A stretch of DNA of 64,000 bases from Streptomyces bluensis (lineage in GTDB: Bacteria > Actinomycetota > Actinomycetes > Streptomycetales > Streptomycetaceae): positions 1-64,000 of the forward strand of contig NZ_BMVM01000010.1 of the NCBI RefSeq assembly GCF_014650715.1, read 5' to 3'. The notes beneath the pieces are model-generated. The model did no database searches. It was given only the letters and a program-made list of their open reading frames with translations, and had not been told where the DNA came from. Shown in pieces: positions 24,760-33,874 of this stretch (the stretch's first letter is position 1; the number at the start of each line of letters is the position of its first letter). The translations under genes and the position numbers were made by a program.

Positions 24760-25442
24760 GCAAGCGCAAGGTCACCAGGGGCGCCACGGGTGCCGTCGTC
24801 ACCGTGCTGGCGCTCGGGGCGCTTCAGGGGGCGAGTGCCGCCGGGGACGACAGCGAGAGCAAGGAGAGGGCCGCCTCGTCCGCCTCGCCCGCCGCGCCCT
24901 CCAAGGTGTGCGTGGGGACGCAGCCCGAAGGGCGGTTGCCCAGTTGGGGGCCCAAGGGGAGCTACCCCGACGACACGCCGCTGTACCGGGTGCTGGCGTA
25001 CATCGACAAGACGACCAAGGCCAAGGCCAAGGGCAACGGCAACGGCAACGGCAACGCCTACCGGGACAGCTTCACCGGGTGGTCGGTCGATGACGCGAAC
25101 CAGGCCGCGAACGTCTACCGCATCCCCGGCAAGGACGCCGACCAGCTCGACGCCGACCTCTGCGGTGCCGCCGAGCAGGGCGTGACGATACGGCTGTACG
25201 ACACCGACGTCACCGAGGGCGAGCTCAAGAAGCTCCACGGCCGCATCAGCGGTGACATGGGGCGCTGGAAGGGCACCTTCATGATCTGGACGGTCGGGAT
25301 GACCAGCCACTCCGTGAACGTCGGCGTCTCCGACCCCGAGAAGGCCGAGCCGATCCTCCGGGAGGCCTACGGGGAGGAGGCCATGCGGCATGTCACGATC
25401 GAGCGGTCCGAGCAGCCCACCATCCTCCTCCCGGGCAAGTAA
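24756..25442 (+). CDS. Secreted protein, unknown function
   Basis: The 228-residue protein starts at TTG 24756, overlapping the previous stop as TTGA, with GGGGGAG upstream. A signal peptide is visible (KRKVTRG, then VVTVLALGALQGASAAG). The mature protein has a Ser/Ala-rich linker, a GNGNGNGN tract near residue 92 from a 6-bp repeat, two cysteines (KVCVG, DLCGAAEQG) and a C-terminal region that looks like a folded domain (DTDVTEGELKKLHGRISGDM, VNVGVSDPEKAEPILREAYG). The family is not recognised; similar secreted Streptomyces proteins exist. Confidence 0.7.
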   Translation: MSKRKVTRGATGAVVTVLALGALQGASAAGDDSESKERAASSASPAAPSKVCVGTQPEGRLPSWGPKGSYPDDTPLYRVLAYIDKTTKAKAKGNGNGNGNAYRDSFTGWSVDDANQAANVYRIPGKDADQLDADLCGAAEQGVTIRLYDTDVTEGELKKLHGRISGDMGRWKGTFMIWTVGMTSHSVNVGVSDPEKAEPILREAYGEEAMRHVTIERSEQPTILLPGK

Positions 25443-25476
25443 CCGGACAGGTAACGGTGACAGGTCGGCGGCGCGC

Positions 25477-27078
25477 TCAGGCTCCGCCCCGCAGCTTCCC
25501 CTTCACCACTTTCCCGCTGGCGTTCCGCGGCAGTTCCCTCAGGAACTCCACCGACCTCGGCACCTTGTAGTTCGCCATCTCGCGGCGGGACCAGGCGATC
25601 AGGTCGTCCGCGGTGGTCGGGGACCCCGGTCGCCGGACCACGAACGCCTTGCCGACCTCGCCCAGCCGGGGGTCGGGGACACCGATCACGGCCACGTCGG
25701 CCACGTCGGGGTGGAGCATGAGGAGTTGCTCTATCTCGGCGGGGTACGCGTTGAAGCCGCCGACGATGAACATGTCCTTGATCCGGTCGGTGATGCGGAG
25801 GTTGCCCGCCTCGTCCAGCACGCCCACGTCGCCCGTCCTCAGCCAGCCGTCCGGGGTGAGCGCCCTCGCGGTCTCGGCCGGGTCCTCGAAGTAGCCCCGC
25901 ATGACGTTGAAGCCGCGGACCAGGACCTCGCCGGGCACGCCCACGGGCCGCGGCGCGCCCGACGGGGCCGCCACCCTGACCTCCGTCCCCGGGATCGCCC
26001 GGCCGGACGTCGACGCGATCGCCTGGGCCTCGTCCCCGCGTCGGCACATCGTCACGATGCCGCTGGCCTCGGACAGCCCGTACGCGGTGAGGACCGTGTC
26101 GACCCTCAGTTCCGACCGCAGCCGTTCGACCAGTTGCAGGGGGACGACCGCCGCGCCCGTCACCACCAGCCGCAGCGCCGACAGGTCGTGGTCGTCACGG
26201 GACGGGTGGTCCAGGAGCGACTGGTGGAGGGTCGGGGGGCCGGGGAGGACCGAGATGCGTTCCGAGGCGATGTTCGCCAGGGCCGTGTCCACGTTGAACA
26301 CCGGCTGCGGGATCATCGTCGCGCCCCGCATCAGACAGGCCAGCACGCCCGCCTTGTAGCCGAAGGTGTGGAAGAAGGGGTTCACGATGAGGTAGCGGTC
26401 GCCGTGGCGCAGGCCCGCCAGGTCGCTCCACACCTCGTACGCGCGCAGTGTCTGCGCGTGGGTGATCACCGCGCCCTTGGGCCGGCCGGTCGTGCCCGAG
26501 GTGTAGACGATGTCCGAGGGCGAGTTCCCCGAGAGGGACCTCTCGCGGTCGCGCACCCGCCCCGCCGCCACCGCGTCGCCGCTCGCCAGGAAGTCCTTCC
26601 AGGTGCGGAAGTCGGCCGGTGCGTCGTCCGCGAGGACCACCACCTGCTCCAGGTGCGGGAGCGCGGGAAGCGGGCCGGGCCCGTGCCCCTGCCGGGCGGC
26701 CCGCCGCAGCGACGCCACGTACGAGGTGCCGAGGAAGGTGCCCGTGACGAAGAGCAGCTTCGCGCGGCTGCGTTCGAGGACGTACGCCGCTTCCGTGCCC
26801 TTGAACCGTGTGTTCAGCGGGACCAGGACCGCGCCCGCCGAGACCGCGCCCAGGGCCGAGACGATCCAGTCGAGGGTGTTGGGCGCCCAGATCGCCACCC
26901 GGTCGCCGGTCCGGACACCGTTCGCGACGCAGGCCGCCGCGGCGCGTTCGACGCGGGCGCCGAGTTCCGCGTACGTCAGGCGCGTACGGCCCTCCACCAC
27001 CGCCTCGGTCGGCCCGTACCGCTCGGCCGCCGACCGGACCAGTCCGGGAATGCTCCCCCACTCCACGTCACCGCGCAC
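25477..27078 (-). CDS. Acyl-CoA synthetase, FadD3-like
   Basis: The 533-residue ANL-superfamily ligase has the P-loop block DIVYTSGTTGRPKGAV, the A5 motif TAYGLSEASGI, GDVGVLDEAGNLRITDRIKDM and the C-terminal lysine region RNASGKVVKGKL. Segments such as RVAIWAPNTLDWIV and the FGYKAGVLACLMRGATMIPQ run closely resemble mycobacterial FadD3, which activates the steroid ring remnant HIP in cholesterol breakdown. It is divergent from the Ltp operon and shares two perfect regulon palindromes with it. The substrate is probably a cyclic or branched acid; that is inference. Confidence 0.85.
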   Translation of the reverse strand: MRGDVEWGSIPGLVRSAAERYGPTEAVVEGRTRLTYAELGARVERAAAACVANGVRTGDRVAIWAPNTLDWIVSALGAVSAGAVLVPLNTRFKGTEAAYVLERSRAKLLFVTGTFLGTSYVASLRRAARQGHGPGPLPALPHLEQVVVLADDAPADFRTWKDFLASGDAVAAGRVRDRERSLSGNSPSDIVYTSGTTGRPKGAVITHAQTLRAYEVWSDLAGLRHGDRYLIVNPFFHTFGYKAGVLACLMRGATMIPQPVFNVDTALANIASERISVLPGPPTLHQSLLDHPSRDDHDLSALRLVVTGAAVVPLQLVERLRSELRVDTVLTAYGLSEASGIVTMCRRGDEAQAIASTSGRAIPGTEVRVAAPSGAPRPVGVPGEVLVRGFNVMRGYFEDPAETARALTPDGWLRTGDVGVLDEAGNLRITDRIKDMFIVGGFNAYPAEIEQLLMLHPDVADVAVIGVPDPRLGEVGKAFVVRRPGSPTTADDLIAWSRREMANYKVPRSVEFLRELPRNASGKVVKGKLRGGA

Positions 27079-27156
27079 GACAGGCCTCCCGAAGCCGTGG
27101 CACCGAAGCCGGAACAGCCGGCCGCACCTGCTGACCGCCTATTGACCGCCTACTAG

Positions 27157-27171
27157 CTGACTGTCCGTCAG
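27157..27171. promoter_or_regulatory. Regulon palindrome, perfect (ligase/Ltp divergent promoter, site 1)
   Basis: CTGACTGTCCGTCAG with perfect arms, 79 bp before the acyl-CoA synthetase start and 27 bp (centre to centre) from site 2. Confidence 0.75.
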
Positions 27172-27183
27172 ATTAGCTGTAAC

Positions 27184-27198
27184 CTGACGGGCTGTCAG
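27184..27198. promoter_or_regulatory. Regulon palindrome, perfect (ligase/Ltp divergent promoter, site 2)
   Basis: CTGACGGGCTGTCAG with perfect arms, about 51 bp upstream of the Ltp start at 27250. The two sites together can serve both divergent transcripts. Confidence 0.75.
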
Positions 27199-27249
27199 TA
27201 CGTAGCGGCATCAGGGGCACTCAGGGCACACCCGTGGAGGTGCGTGCGC

Positions 27250-28398
27250 ATGGCCACCCTCAAGGACGCGACCGCCGTCGTCGGGATCGGACAGACCGCC
27301 TTCGCCAAGCAACTCCCGGAGAGCGAGAAGGCGTTGGCGTGCCGCGCGATCCTCGCCGCCCTCCATGACGCCGGGATCGACCCGGGCGAGGTCGACGCGC
27401 TCGCCTCGTACACCATGGAGGAGACGGACGAGGTCGAGATCGCGAAGGCGCTGGGGCTCGGGGATCTGACCTTCTTCAGCAAGGTCGGGTACGGCGGGGG
27501 CGGTTCGTGTGCCACCGTCGCGCATCTGGCCGCCGCCGTCGCGACGGGGCAGGCGAGCGTCGGGGTCGCCTGGCGGTCTCGGAAGCGGGGGTCGGGGCCG
27601 CGCCCCTGGAAGAACACCGCCGTCCAGCTCCCCACGCCCGCCCAGTGGACACGCCCCTTCGGCCTCCTCAGGCCGGTCGACGAGATCGCCATGCTGGCCC
27701 GCCGCCATATGCACGAGTACGGCACCACACGGGACCACCTGTTCAACGTCGCGCTCGCCTGCCGCAACCGCGCCAACCAGAATCCGGCCGCCATCATGTA
27801 CGAGCGTCCCCTCACCCGGGACATGTATATGACCTCCCGGTGGATCAGCGAGCCCCTCTGCCTCTTCGACAACTGCCTGGAGACGGACGGCGCGCTGGCC
27901 TGCGTCATCGTCTCCGCCGAGCGGGCGCGGGACTGCCGCCACCGGCCCGTGTACGTCCACTCCGCCGCCCAGGGCCTGCCCGCCCAACACCACGGCATGG
28001 TCAACTACTGGAACGACGACCCCCTGACCGGCCCCGCCTGGACCGCCGCCCGGCACCTGTGGAAACACGCCGACTTCGGCCCCGAGGACGTGGACGTCGC
28101 GCAGATCTACGACGCGTTCACCGCGCTGATACCGCTGTCGCTGGAGGGTTACGGATTCTGCCGGCGCGGCGAGGGCGGCGCCTTCACCGAGGGGGGCGCG
28201 CTGGAGATCGGCGGCCGGCTGCCCCTCAACACGAGTGGGGGCGGGCTGAGTGAGGCGTATGTGCACGGCTTCAACCTCATCAACGAGGGAGTGAGGCAGT
28301 TGCGGGGCGCCAGTACGGCCCAGGTCCCGGACGCCGCCACGTGCCTGGTCACGGCCGGTGAGGGAGTGCCCACCTCCGCCCTGCTGCTGCGGACCTGA
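27250..28398 (+). CDS. Lipid-transfer protein / thiolase-fold enzyme (Ltp)
   Basis: The 382-residue thiolase-fold protein has VVGIGQTAFAKQLPESE at the start, YGGGGSCATVAHLAAAVATG in the place of the thiolase active-site loop, VAQIYDAFTALIPLSLEGY, and PLNTSGGGLSEAYVHGFNLI. The usual C-terminal Cys-Gly-Gly-Gly motif of true thiolases is absent. Ltp proteins paired with a DUF35 protein act as retro-aldolases on steroid side chains (Ltp2/ChsH2 system), and a DUF35 gene follows 35 bp downstream. ATG 27250 is preferred to GTG 27244, which lies too close to GGAGG. Confidence 0.82.
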   Translation: MATLKDATAVVGIGQTAFAKQLPESEKALACRAILAALHDAGIDPGEVDALASYTMEETDEVEIAKALGLGDLTFFSKVGYGGGGSCATVAHLAAAVATGQASVGVAWRSRKRGSGPRPWKNTAVQLPTPAQWTRPFGLLRPVDEIAMLARRHMHEYGTTRDHLFNVALACRNRANQNPAAIMYERPLTRDMYMTSRWISEPLCLFDNCLETDGALACVIVSAERARDCRHRPVYVHSAAQGLPAQHHGMVNYWNDDPLTGPAWTAARHLWKHADFGPEDVDVAQIYDAFTALIPLSLEGYGFCRRGEGGAFTEGGALEIGGRLPLNTSGGGLSEAYVHGFNLINEGVRQLRGASTAQVPDAATCLVTAGEGVPTSALLLRT

Positions 28399-28433
28399 GT
28401 ACCTGTGGACCTGAGTACCTGAGGAGTCGAGTG

Positions 28434-28850
28434 ATGCTGACACCTGTCGTGGACGACGACGGCGCCCCCTTCTGGGAGTACACCCGCCGGGGCGAGCTCC
28501 GGATCCAGGCGTGCGCCGACTGCGGTGAGCTCCGCTTCCCGCCGCGCCCCTGCTGCCCGCACTGCCAGTCCTTCGCGAGCGAGTGGCGCGAGGTGAGCGG
28601 GCACGGGCGCGTCTGGTCGTACGTCGTCCCTCACCCGCCCCTGCTGCCGGACTACGCGGAGCAGGCGCCCTACCCCGTGGTCCTCGTCGAACTGGCCGAG
28701 GCGCCCCGCATACGGCTCGTCGGGAACCTGGTCACCGAGGCGGGCGCGCGGCTCGACTCCGTCGAGAGGGAGCGGGTGCGGATCGGGGCGAGGGTGCAGG
28801 TGGTCTTCGACGCGGACGGTCTGCCCCAGTGGGTACTGGAGCGGGCGTGA
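28434..28850 (+). CDS. OB-fold zinc-ribbon protein (DUF35)
   Basis: The 138-residue protein has a zinc ribbon (CADCGELRFPPRPCCPHC) followed by an OB fold (GHGRVWSYVVPHPPLLPDY, RIRLVGNLVTE). DUF35 proteins bind acyl-CoA and form complexes with Ltp thiolase-like or MaoC-like partners. The gene follows the Ltp gene directly and shares GTGA with the crotonase gene, so the three are one operon. Confidence 0.85.
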   Translation: MLTPVVDDDGAPFWEYTRRGELRIQACADCGELRFPPRPCCPHCQSFASEWREVSGHGRVWSYVVPHPPLLPDYAEQAPYPVVLVELAEAPRIRLVGNLVTEAGARLDSVERERVRIGARVQVVFDADGLPQWVLERA

Positions 28851-29629
28851 GCGCGAGCGGCGGTCTGCGGAGAAGCGTCGACGAGGACACCGGCGTCGCC
28901 GTCCTCACCCTCGACCGGCCCGAGCGCCTCAACGCCATCGATCTGGAGATGGCGGGTGAACTGGCGGCGGCCTGGAGGGAGTTCAGGTTCGACGACAGCA
29001 TACGGGCCGTGGTCCTCACGGGTGCGGGAGAGCGGGCCTTCTGTACGGGGCTCGACCGGAGCGCCGAGGTGCCGCAGCCCGGCTCGCCGTACATGGTGGA
29101 CGACCCGCTCATCGCGGTCGGGCCGAAGGCGAACGACCTGTGGAAGCCGGTCGTCGTGGCCGTGGGCGGGATGGCCTGCGGTGGGGCGTTCTATCTCATC
29201 GGCGAGGCGGAGTTCGTCGTCGCGGACGAGACGGCGACCTTCTTCGACCCGCACACCACGTACGGGATGGTCAGCGCGTACGAGTCGATCTACCTGGCCC
29301 AGCGCATGCCGTTCGGGGAGGTGGCGCGGATGGCGCTCATGGGGACGGCCGAGCGGGTCTCCGCGCGGCGGGCGTACGAGGTGGGGCTGGTGTCCGAGGT
29401 GACCGCGCCCGGCGAGGCGCTCGCGGCGGCCGTGCGGTGCGCGTCCGTCATCGCCTCGTATCCGGCCGAGGCGGTGCAGGGGACGGTGCGGGCGTGCTGG
29501 GCGGCGCAGGAGGCGTCCCGCGCGCAGGCGCTCGCGCACGCGGGGCATCTCGTGGCCCTCGGCAACCTGCCCCCGCAGCGGCAGGCGGAGCTGTTCTCCG
29601 CCCGCCGCCCGGACTTCAGGACACGTTGA
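28847..29629 (+). CDS. Enoyl-CoA hydratase/isomerase (crotonase) family protein
   Basis: The 260-residue protein starts at GTG 28847, overlapping the DUF35 stop. Crotonase landmarks: VLTLDRPERLNAID near residue 18, the oxyanion loop ERAFCTGLDRSAEV, and VGGMACGGAFYLIGEAEFVVA. Where active hydratases have Glu in a PExxLG motif, this one reads FFDPHTTYGMVSAYE, so the usual catalytic Glu is missing. It may be an isomerase, thioesterase or hydrolase of the crotonase fold. Third gene of the Ltp operon. Confidence 0.8.
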   Translation: MSASGGLRRSVDEDTGVAVLTLDRPERLNAIDLEMAGELAAAWREFRFDDSIRAVVLTGAGERAFCTGLDRSAEVPQPGSPYMVDDPLIAVGPKANDLWKPVVVAVGGMACGGAFYLIGEAEFVVADETATFFDPHTTYGMVSAYESIYLAQRMPFGEVARMALMGTAERVSARRAYEVGLVSEVTAPGEALAAAVRCASVIASYPAEAVQGTVRACWAAQEASRAQALAHAGHLVALGNLPPQRQAELFSARRPDFRTR

Positions 29630-29643
29630 GACGGTGCGCGGAG

Positions 29644-30195
29644 CTACTCGGAGGTCCGCGTCACGCCGCTCAGCCGGCATGTGCTGCCGCTCACGTTCTC
29701 CCCGTCCGCCGGGACGTAGGCGGCGGCGACGTCCAGGGTGCCGGAGGAACCGGCGGTGACGTACGGAATGGTGGAGTTGCTGGTGCGTACGACCGAACCG
29801 CTCGGGTCCTCGAAGGTGACGTTGAACTCGTAGGTGTACGTCGTGGCCGCGCTGCTGTTGGTGGCGCGGACGCGGGCGACGATGCCACGGGCGGCGTCGA
29901 ACTCGCAGGACTCGATCTTCACGTCCTTGGCGGCGCGGCCGGAGTTGCTGCCGCCCGTGGAGCCGGAGGAGAGGCCGGAGCCCGAGGTGCTCGTGCCGCC
30001 CGTCGTCGTACCGTCGCTGTAGTCGTCGTCCTTGCCGACGTCACCGGTGGTGCCCCCGGTGGAGCCGCCGCTGCTCGAACTCGACGACGAGGAACCGGAG
30101 TTGTCACAGCCACCGCCATGGGAGCCGCGGGCGCCGGTGAGGGCGATGACGGCTATGCCGAAGACGGCGACTGCCCGGACATGACGAAGTTTCAC
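29644..30195 (-). CDS. Secreted or lipid-anchored Ser-rich protein with an extracellular beta domain
   Basis: The 183-residue protein starts at GTG 30195 with GGGGGTTGA upstream; longer frames are low complexity. A hydrophobic N-terminal segment (VRAVAVFGIAVIALTGARG) is followed by GGGC, a weak lipobox, and a Ser/Gly/Thr-rich linker. The C-terminal ~100 residues (VKIESCEFDAARGIVARVRA, YTYEFNVTFEDPSGSVV, YVPADGENVSGSTCRLS) look like an Ig-like/FxLD-type domain with one disulfide, seen in many Streptomyces surface proteins. The gene is convergent with the crotonase gene. Confidence 0.7.
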   Translation of the reverse strand: MKLRHVRAVAVFGIAVIALTGARGSHGGGCDNSGSSSSSSSSGGSTGGTTGDVGKDDDYSDGTTTGGTSTSGSGLSSGSTGGSNSGRAAKDVKIESCEFDAARGIVARVRATNSSAATTYTYEFNVTFEDPSGSVVRTSNSTIPYVTAGSSGTLDVAAAYVPADGENVSGSTCRLSGVTRTSE

Positions 30196-30393
30196 GTTCT
30201 TCAACCCCCGTTGAGAACTACGGTGAGGACCGTTGTGTTGACGTTGCTTGGCGCAGCTGGGCATTGCTCGGCGCTGCTGGGCACTGCCTGGCATTGCACC
30301 CGCATACGAGCAACTGCTGGATGACAGGTGCACGCCACCCTAGCAGCGCTCCGGAGGCGTCCCGGCCACATCCCACAACCGTCCACACGGCCT

Positions 30394-32784
30394 CTACGTG
30401 GTCCGAGCCGTCCCCGTCCCCTTCTCCGCGTCCAGCGCGTACACGCACCGGTCCTTGCTGCACGCGTACACGACCCCGTCCTTCACCACGGGAGGGCCCG
30501 TGATCTCGCCGCCCGTGGCCAGTTTCCAGCGGAGGCGGCCGTCGTCGGACTTGAGGGTGTAGAGGAGGTGGTCGGTGGAACCGAAGTGGATACGGCCCTC
30601 GGCGACGGCGGGGGCGCCCACGATGTCGCCGCCCGCCTGGAAGCGCCACTTGGGCGTGCCGGTGACGGCGTCCAGCGTGTAGAGGCCCTTGCCGCTGCCC
30701 ACGTGGACATGGCCCGCGGCGACCAGGACCGGGTCGATGGACGAGCGCGCCTCCGTCGCGATGCGCCAGCGGTCACGGCCGTCGGCGGCGTCGAGGGCGT
30801 AGACCGTGCCCAGGTAGTCGGCGAGGTAGATGCCGCCGCCCGTGACCGCCGGTCCGGGCACGAAGGTCGGTGCGCACAGGAACACCGCCGGGGCCTCGAA
30901 GTGCCAGCGGACATGGCCGCCCGCGATGTCGATGGCCAGCACGCGCGAGCCGGCCGAGACGTAGACGTAGCCGTCCGCGACGGGCGTCAGACGCACCGGG
31001 ACGCCGCCGCAGGAGGCCGCGTCGCCGATGGGGTACGACCAGCGCTCCTCACCCGTACGGGCCTCCAGGGCGCGCAGCCGGGCGTCCTTCCAGACGAAGA
31101 CCGTGCCGTCCTGGACGAGGGGGCCCGCCTCAGGGGACTCGAAGTCGGTCTGAGCGCCGGTGATCTCCCACAGCTTCTGACCGTTCGCAGCATCCCAGGC
31201 CTGGACGCCGCCGCCGCGCGTGCCGGTGACGACGGTGCCCCGGTCGGCCTTCAGCGAATACACCCAGGCGTCCACCGAGAGCCGCCACAGGTCGTTGCCC
31301 TCGCGGGAGTCCAGGGCGAACAGGGTGGGTCCGTCGGAGGCGTGGATGCGGCCGTCCGCGACCGCCATCGACCAGGCCACGTCGCGTGTCTTGAAGCGGC
31401 GGCGGCCGGTCGCCACGTCGAGCGCGTGCACCTCGAAGGAGGTGACGTAGACCAGGTCGTCGGCGACTGCCGGGGTCCCCCAGACGTCGTTCGACATACG
31501 GAAACGCCAGGGGCGCCAGCCCGCCCCCGCCTCCGGGGGCACGGGTGGTGCGGTGGTCGCGTGGTGCGCGGGGTCGGCGCCGTTCACGCCGGGGCGCGGG
31601 CGCGCCCAGGAGGCCACGAGGCCCGCCTCCGGAGGGGGCGCCTTCACGGCGGCGGCGCGGGCGTCGGCCACGCGCGGGCCGGGCCCGATGGGCACCTGGG
31701 CGCCCGCGAGCCGTACGGGACCGGTGTCGGGGGCGCCGGCGGGTGCGGGCGCGGGTACGGGCACGGGTACGGGTACGGGGTCGTACGACGGCGGGGGCGG
31801 GATCTGCGGCCCGGGCCTGGCTCCCCCGCCACCGCCACCGCCGCTACCGCCTCCGACACCCGTGGTGGTTCCCGGATGCGTCACCGAGCGGCCGCCGCGG
31901 CGTGCCTCGATGAGGGTGACCGCCTTCTCGGGCAGCCACGCGGAGGCCGTACCGCTGTCGTCGGAGCCGGAGCCGAAGAGATGGGGCGCCAGCTGGGCCT
32001 GGAGGTCGGCCGGGTTGGGGCGCGCGGTCGGGTCCATCTGCATACAGGACTCGATCAGCGGCCGCAGCTCATCGGGGACCCCGGAGAGGTCCGGTCCCTC
32101 CCTGAGCAGCATGAACACGGTCTCGACGGGATTCGCGCCGTGGAAGGGCGCGTGCCCGGTCGCCGCGAAGACGAGCATCGAACCGAGCGAGAACACATCG
32201 CTCGCGCCGGTCACGCTCCGTGAGTCCTTCGCCTGTTCGGGCGACATGTAGGCGGGTGTGCCGACGGCGACGTTGGTCATGGTCAGCCGGGTGTTGGACA
32301 CACCGGAGGCGATACCGAAGTCGATCACCCTCGGCCCGTCCTCGACGACGAGCACGTTGGAGGGCTTCAGGTCCCGGTGGACCAGCCCCGCCCCGTGGAT
32401 CGACTGGAGGGCCTCCGCGACGCCCGCCGCGAACCAGCGCACCGCCTGGGCCGGGAGCGGCCCGCACTCGGTCACTATCTCTTCCAGCGAGGGCGCGGGC
32501 ACGTACGCGGTCGCGAGCCACGGCACGGCGGCGCGCGGGTCGGCGTCGACCACGGCCGCCGTGTAGAAGCCGGAGACGGCCCGCGCCGCCTCGACCTCGC
32601 GTGTGAAACGAACCCGGAACAACTGGTCCTCGGCGAGTTCCGTCCTGACCGTCTTGATCGCCACTCGCCGGCCCGACGCCGACCGCGCGAGATAGACCAG
32701 CCCCATGCCGCCGGCACCCAGCCGTCCCAGCACCTCGAACGGCCCGATCCGCCGCGGATCGTGCTGCGTCAGCTGATCCACCAC
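30394..32784 (-). CDS. Ser/Thr protein kinase with PQQ-type beta-propeller
   Basis: The 796-residue protein starts at GTG 32784 (MVDQLTQ), preceded by GGGGAGG; the longer frame to 32874 is not typical of the family. The Hanks-type kinase domain (residues ~12-275) has [20 protein letters not shown] with the catalytic Lys, HRDLKPSN, and DFGIASG, so it should be active. A Pro/Gly-rich linker (~300-430) is partly encoded by GGTACGGGTACG-type repeats. Residues ~430-795 form PQQ-like propeller repeats ([36 protein letters not shown]). No transmembrane helix is visible, so the propeller probably senses a ligand or partner inside the cell. Confidence 0.9.
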   Translation of the reverse strand: MVDQLTQHDPRRIGPFEVLGRLGAGGMGLVYLARSASGRRVAIKTVRTELAEDQLFRVRFTREVEAARAVSGFYTAAVVDADPRAAVPWLATAYVPAPSLEEIVTECGPLPAQAVRWFAAGVAEALQSIHGAGLVHRDLKPSNVLVVEDGPRVIDFGIASGVSNTRLTMTNVAVGTPAYMSPEQAKDSRSVTGASDVFSLGSMLVFAATGHAPFHGANPVETVFMLLREGPDLSGVPDELRPLIESCMQMDPTARPNPADLQAQLAPHLFGSGSDDSGTASAWLPEKAVTLIEARRGGRSVTHPGTTTGVGGGSGGGGGGGARPGPQIPPPPSYDPVPVPVPVPAPAPAGAPDTGPVRLAGAQVPIGPGPRVADARAAAVKAPPPEAGLVASWARPRPGVNGADPAHHATTAPPVPPEAGAGWRPWRFRMSNDVWGTPAVADDLVYVTSFEVHALDVATGRRRFKTRDVAWSMAVADGRIHASDGPTLFALDSREGNDLWRLSVDAWVYSLKADRGTVVTGTRGGGVQAWDAANGQKLWEITGAQTDFESPEAGPLVQDGTVFVWKDARLRALEARTGEERWSYPIGDAASCGGVPVRLTPVADGYVYVSAGSRVLAIDIAGGHVRWHFEAPAVFLCAPTFVPGPAVTGGGIYLADYLGTVYALDAADGRDRWRIATEARSSIDPVLVAAGHVHVGSGKGLYTLDAVTGTPKWRFQAGGDIVGAPAVAEGRIHFGSTDHLLYTLKSDDGRLRWKLATGGEITGPPVVKDGVVYACSKDRCVYALDAEKGTGTARTT

Positions 32785-33145
32785 TTGCCCTGCCACCTCC
32801 CCGTACGGGCCGCGTCGCCCTCGAATGAACACGACCCCGTGCAGCGTCTCACCACGGCACCGCCGCGGCGGCACGCCCCCCGATTCTTCCTGCCCGCGCC
32901 ACCGGTTGCGAACCCGGAGGCGGATCGGGGTGTCTCAGGACAAAACCACGGGATACACCCTCAGGGGAAGCCGCCGCCCGGATCCTGGGACGGGTTCTGG
33001 TGACTTCTGGGAGTTCTTGAGACTTCAGAAAGCATAGAAGGCGGCCGGGAGTGGCTGATACTGGCGGTTGGAAGGACCGGTATCAGCGGTAGCCGTAGTC
33101 AGCGCCAGCCGTAGGTAGCCTTAGGTGGCCGTAGGTGGGCCGCCT
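32785..33145. other. Intergenic region upstream of the kinase
   Basis: No gene is supported. It carries the kinase promoter region, a hairpin (33055-33086) that may terminate the VOC gene, and short GCCGTAGGT-type repeats at about 33085-33140. Confidence 0.5.
33055..33086 (-). terminator. Candidate terminator of the VOC gene
   Basis: CTGATACTGG (33055-33064) pairs with CCGGTATCAG (33077-33086), 12-base loop, nine Watson-Crick pairs plus one G-U. It lies 60 bp after the VOC stop at 33146. There is no U tract. Confidence 0.4.
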
Positions 33146-33874
33146 TCAGCGCTGAAGCAGCGCGAACGACGCCCCCTGGTCGTCCGTGACCACCGCCACA
33201 CGCCCGTACGTGGCGTTGAACGGCGGTACCTGCACGCGTCCGCCCAGCCGCTGCACGGTTCCGAGCGTTTCCTCGGCGTCCGTCACGCCGAAGTGGACGA
33301 GGAAGTGGGGCGGCATCTCGGGCGGAAAGACCTCGACGAGTTCGGCGCGGCCGAAGTCGGGGGAGGCGCCGGGGCCGAAGAGGGCGTCGTGGAAGAGGGC
33401 GCCGTAGAAGTCGTTGGCGACCTTGGTGTCCCGGGCGTACAGCTCGGCCCAGGCGAAGGTGCCGGGTGCGTGGCGGCGGCCGAAGCCCTGGTGGGTGCCG
33501 GGTTGCCAGAGGCCGAAGACGGCGCCTTCCGGGTCGATGGCGAGGGCCGTGGCGCCGAGGGGGCCAAGGCGGGTGGGGTTGGTGATGAGACGGCCGCCGT
33601 AGGACTCGATCCGCTCGGCCAAGGCGGTGGCGTCGGGGGTCGCGAAGTGGAGGGTCCAGACGGTCGGCATGCGGCCGTTCACCTTGGGCGCCAGGGCGGC
33701 GACGGGCTCGCCCTCCTTGTACGCCCACACAGAGGTGCCGTACCCCTCGCCGTACGTCCACCCGAAGAGGCCGCCGTAGAACCGCTTGCCCGCCTCCACG
33801 TCGGGCAACTGCGCGTCCACCCAGCAGGGGACGCCCTCTGGGTACGGTCCGACGTGTGGTGCCGTATCGGCCAT
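33146..33874 (-). CDS. VOC (glyoxalase/dioxygenase superfamily) protein, two domains
   Basis: The 242-residue protein has two tandem betaalphabetabetabeta modules: residues 10-120 (PCWVDAQLPDVEAGKRFYGG, LFGWTYGEGY) and 135-242 (WAELYARDTKVANDFYGALF, ending GASFALLQR). This two-module type is frequent in Streptomyces and is annotated as VOC or CbbY-like glyoxalase protein; some members bind antibiotics or act as hydroxylases. No specific activity can be assigned. It stands alone. Confidence 0.85.
   Translation of the reverse strand: MADTAPHVGPYPEGVPCWVDAQLPDVEAGKRFYGGLFGWTYGEGYGTSVWAYKEGEPVAALAPKVNGRMPTVWTLHFATPDATALAERIESYGGRLITNPTRLGPLGATALAIDPEGAVFGLWQPGTHQGFGRRHAPGTFAWAELYARDTKVANDFYGALFHDALFGPGASPDFGRAELVEVFPPEMPPHFLVHFGVTDAEETLGTVQRLGGRVQVPPFNATYGRVAVVTDDQGASFALLQR

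Noticed and set aside
28583-29629. Longer crotonase beginning at 28583
   Set aside because: The extra 88 codons are a shadow of the DUF35 gene. The GTG at 28847 overlaps the DUF35 stop in the usual coupled way.
30328-32223. 631-codon plus-strand frame opposite the kinase
   Set aside because: Antisense shadow of a typical Ser/Thr kinase with all catalytic motifs.
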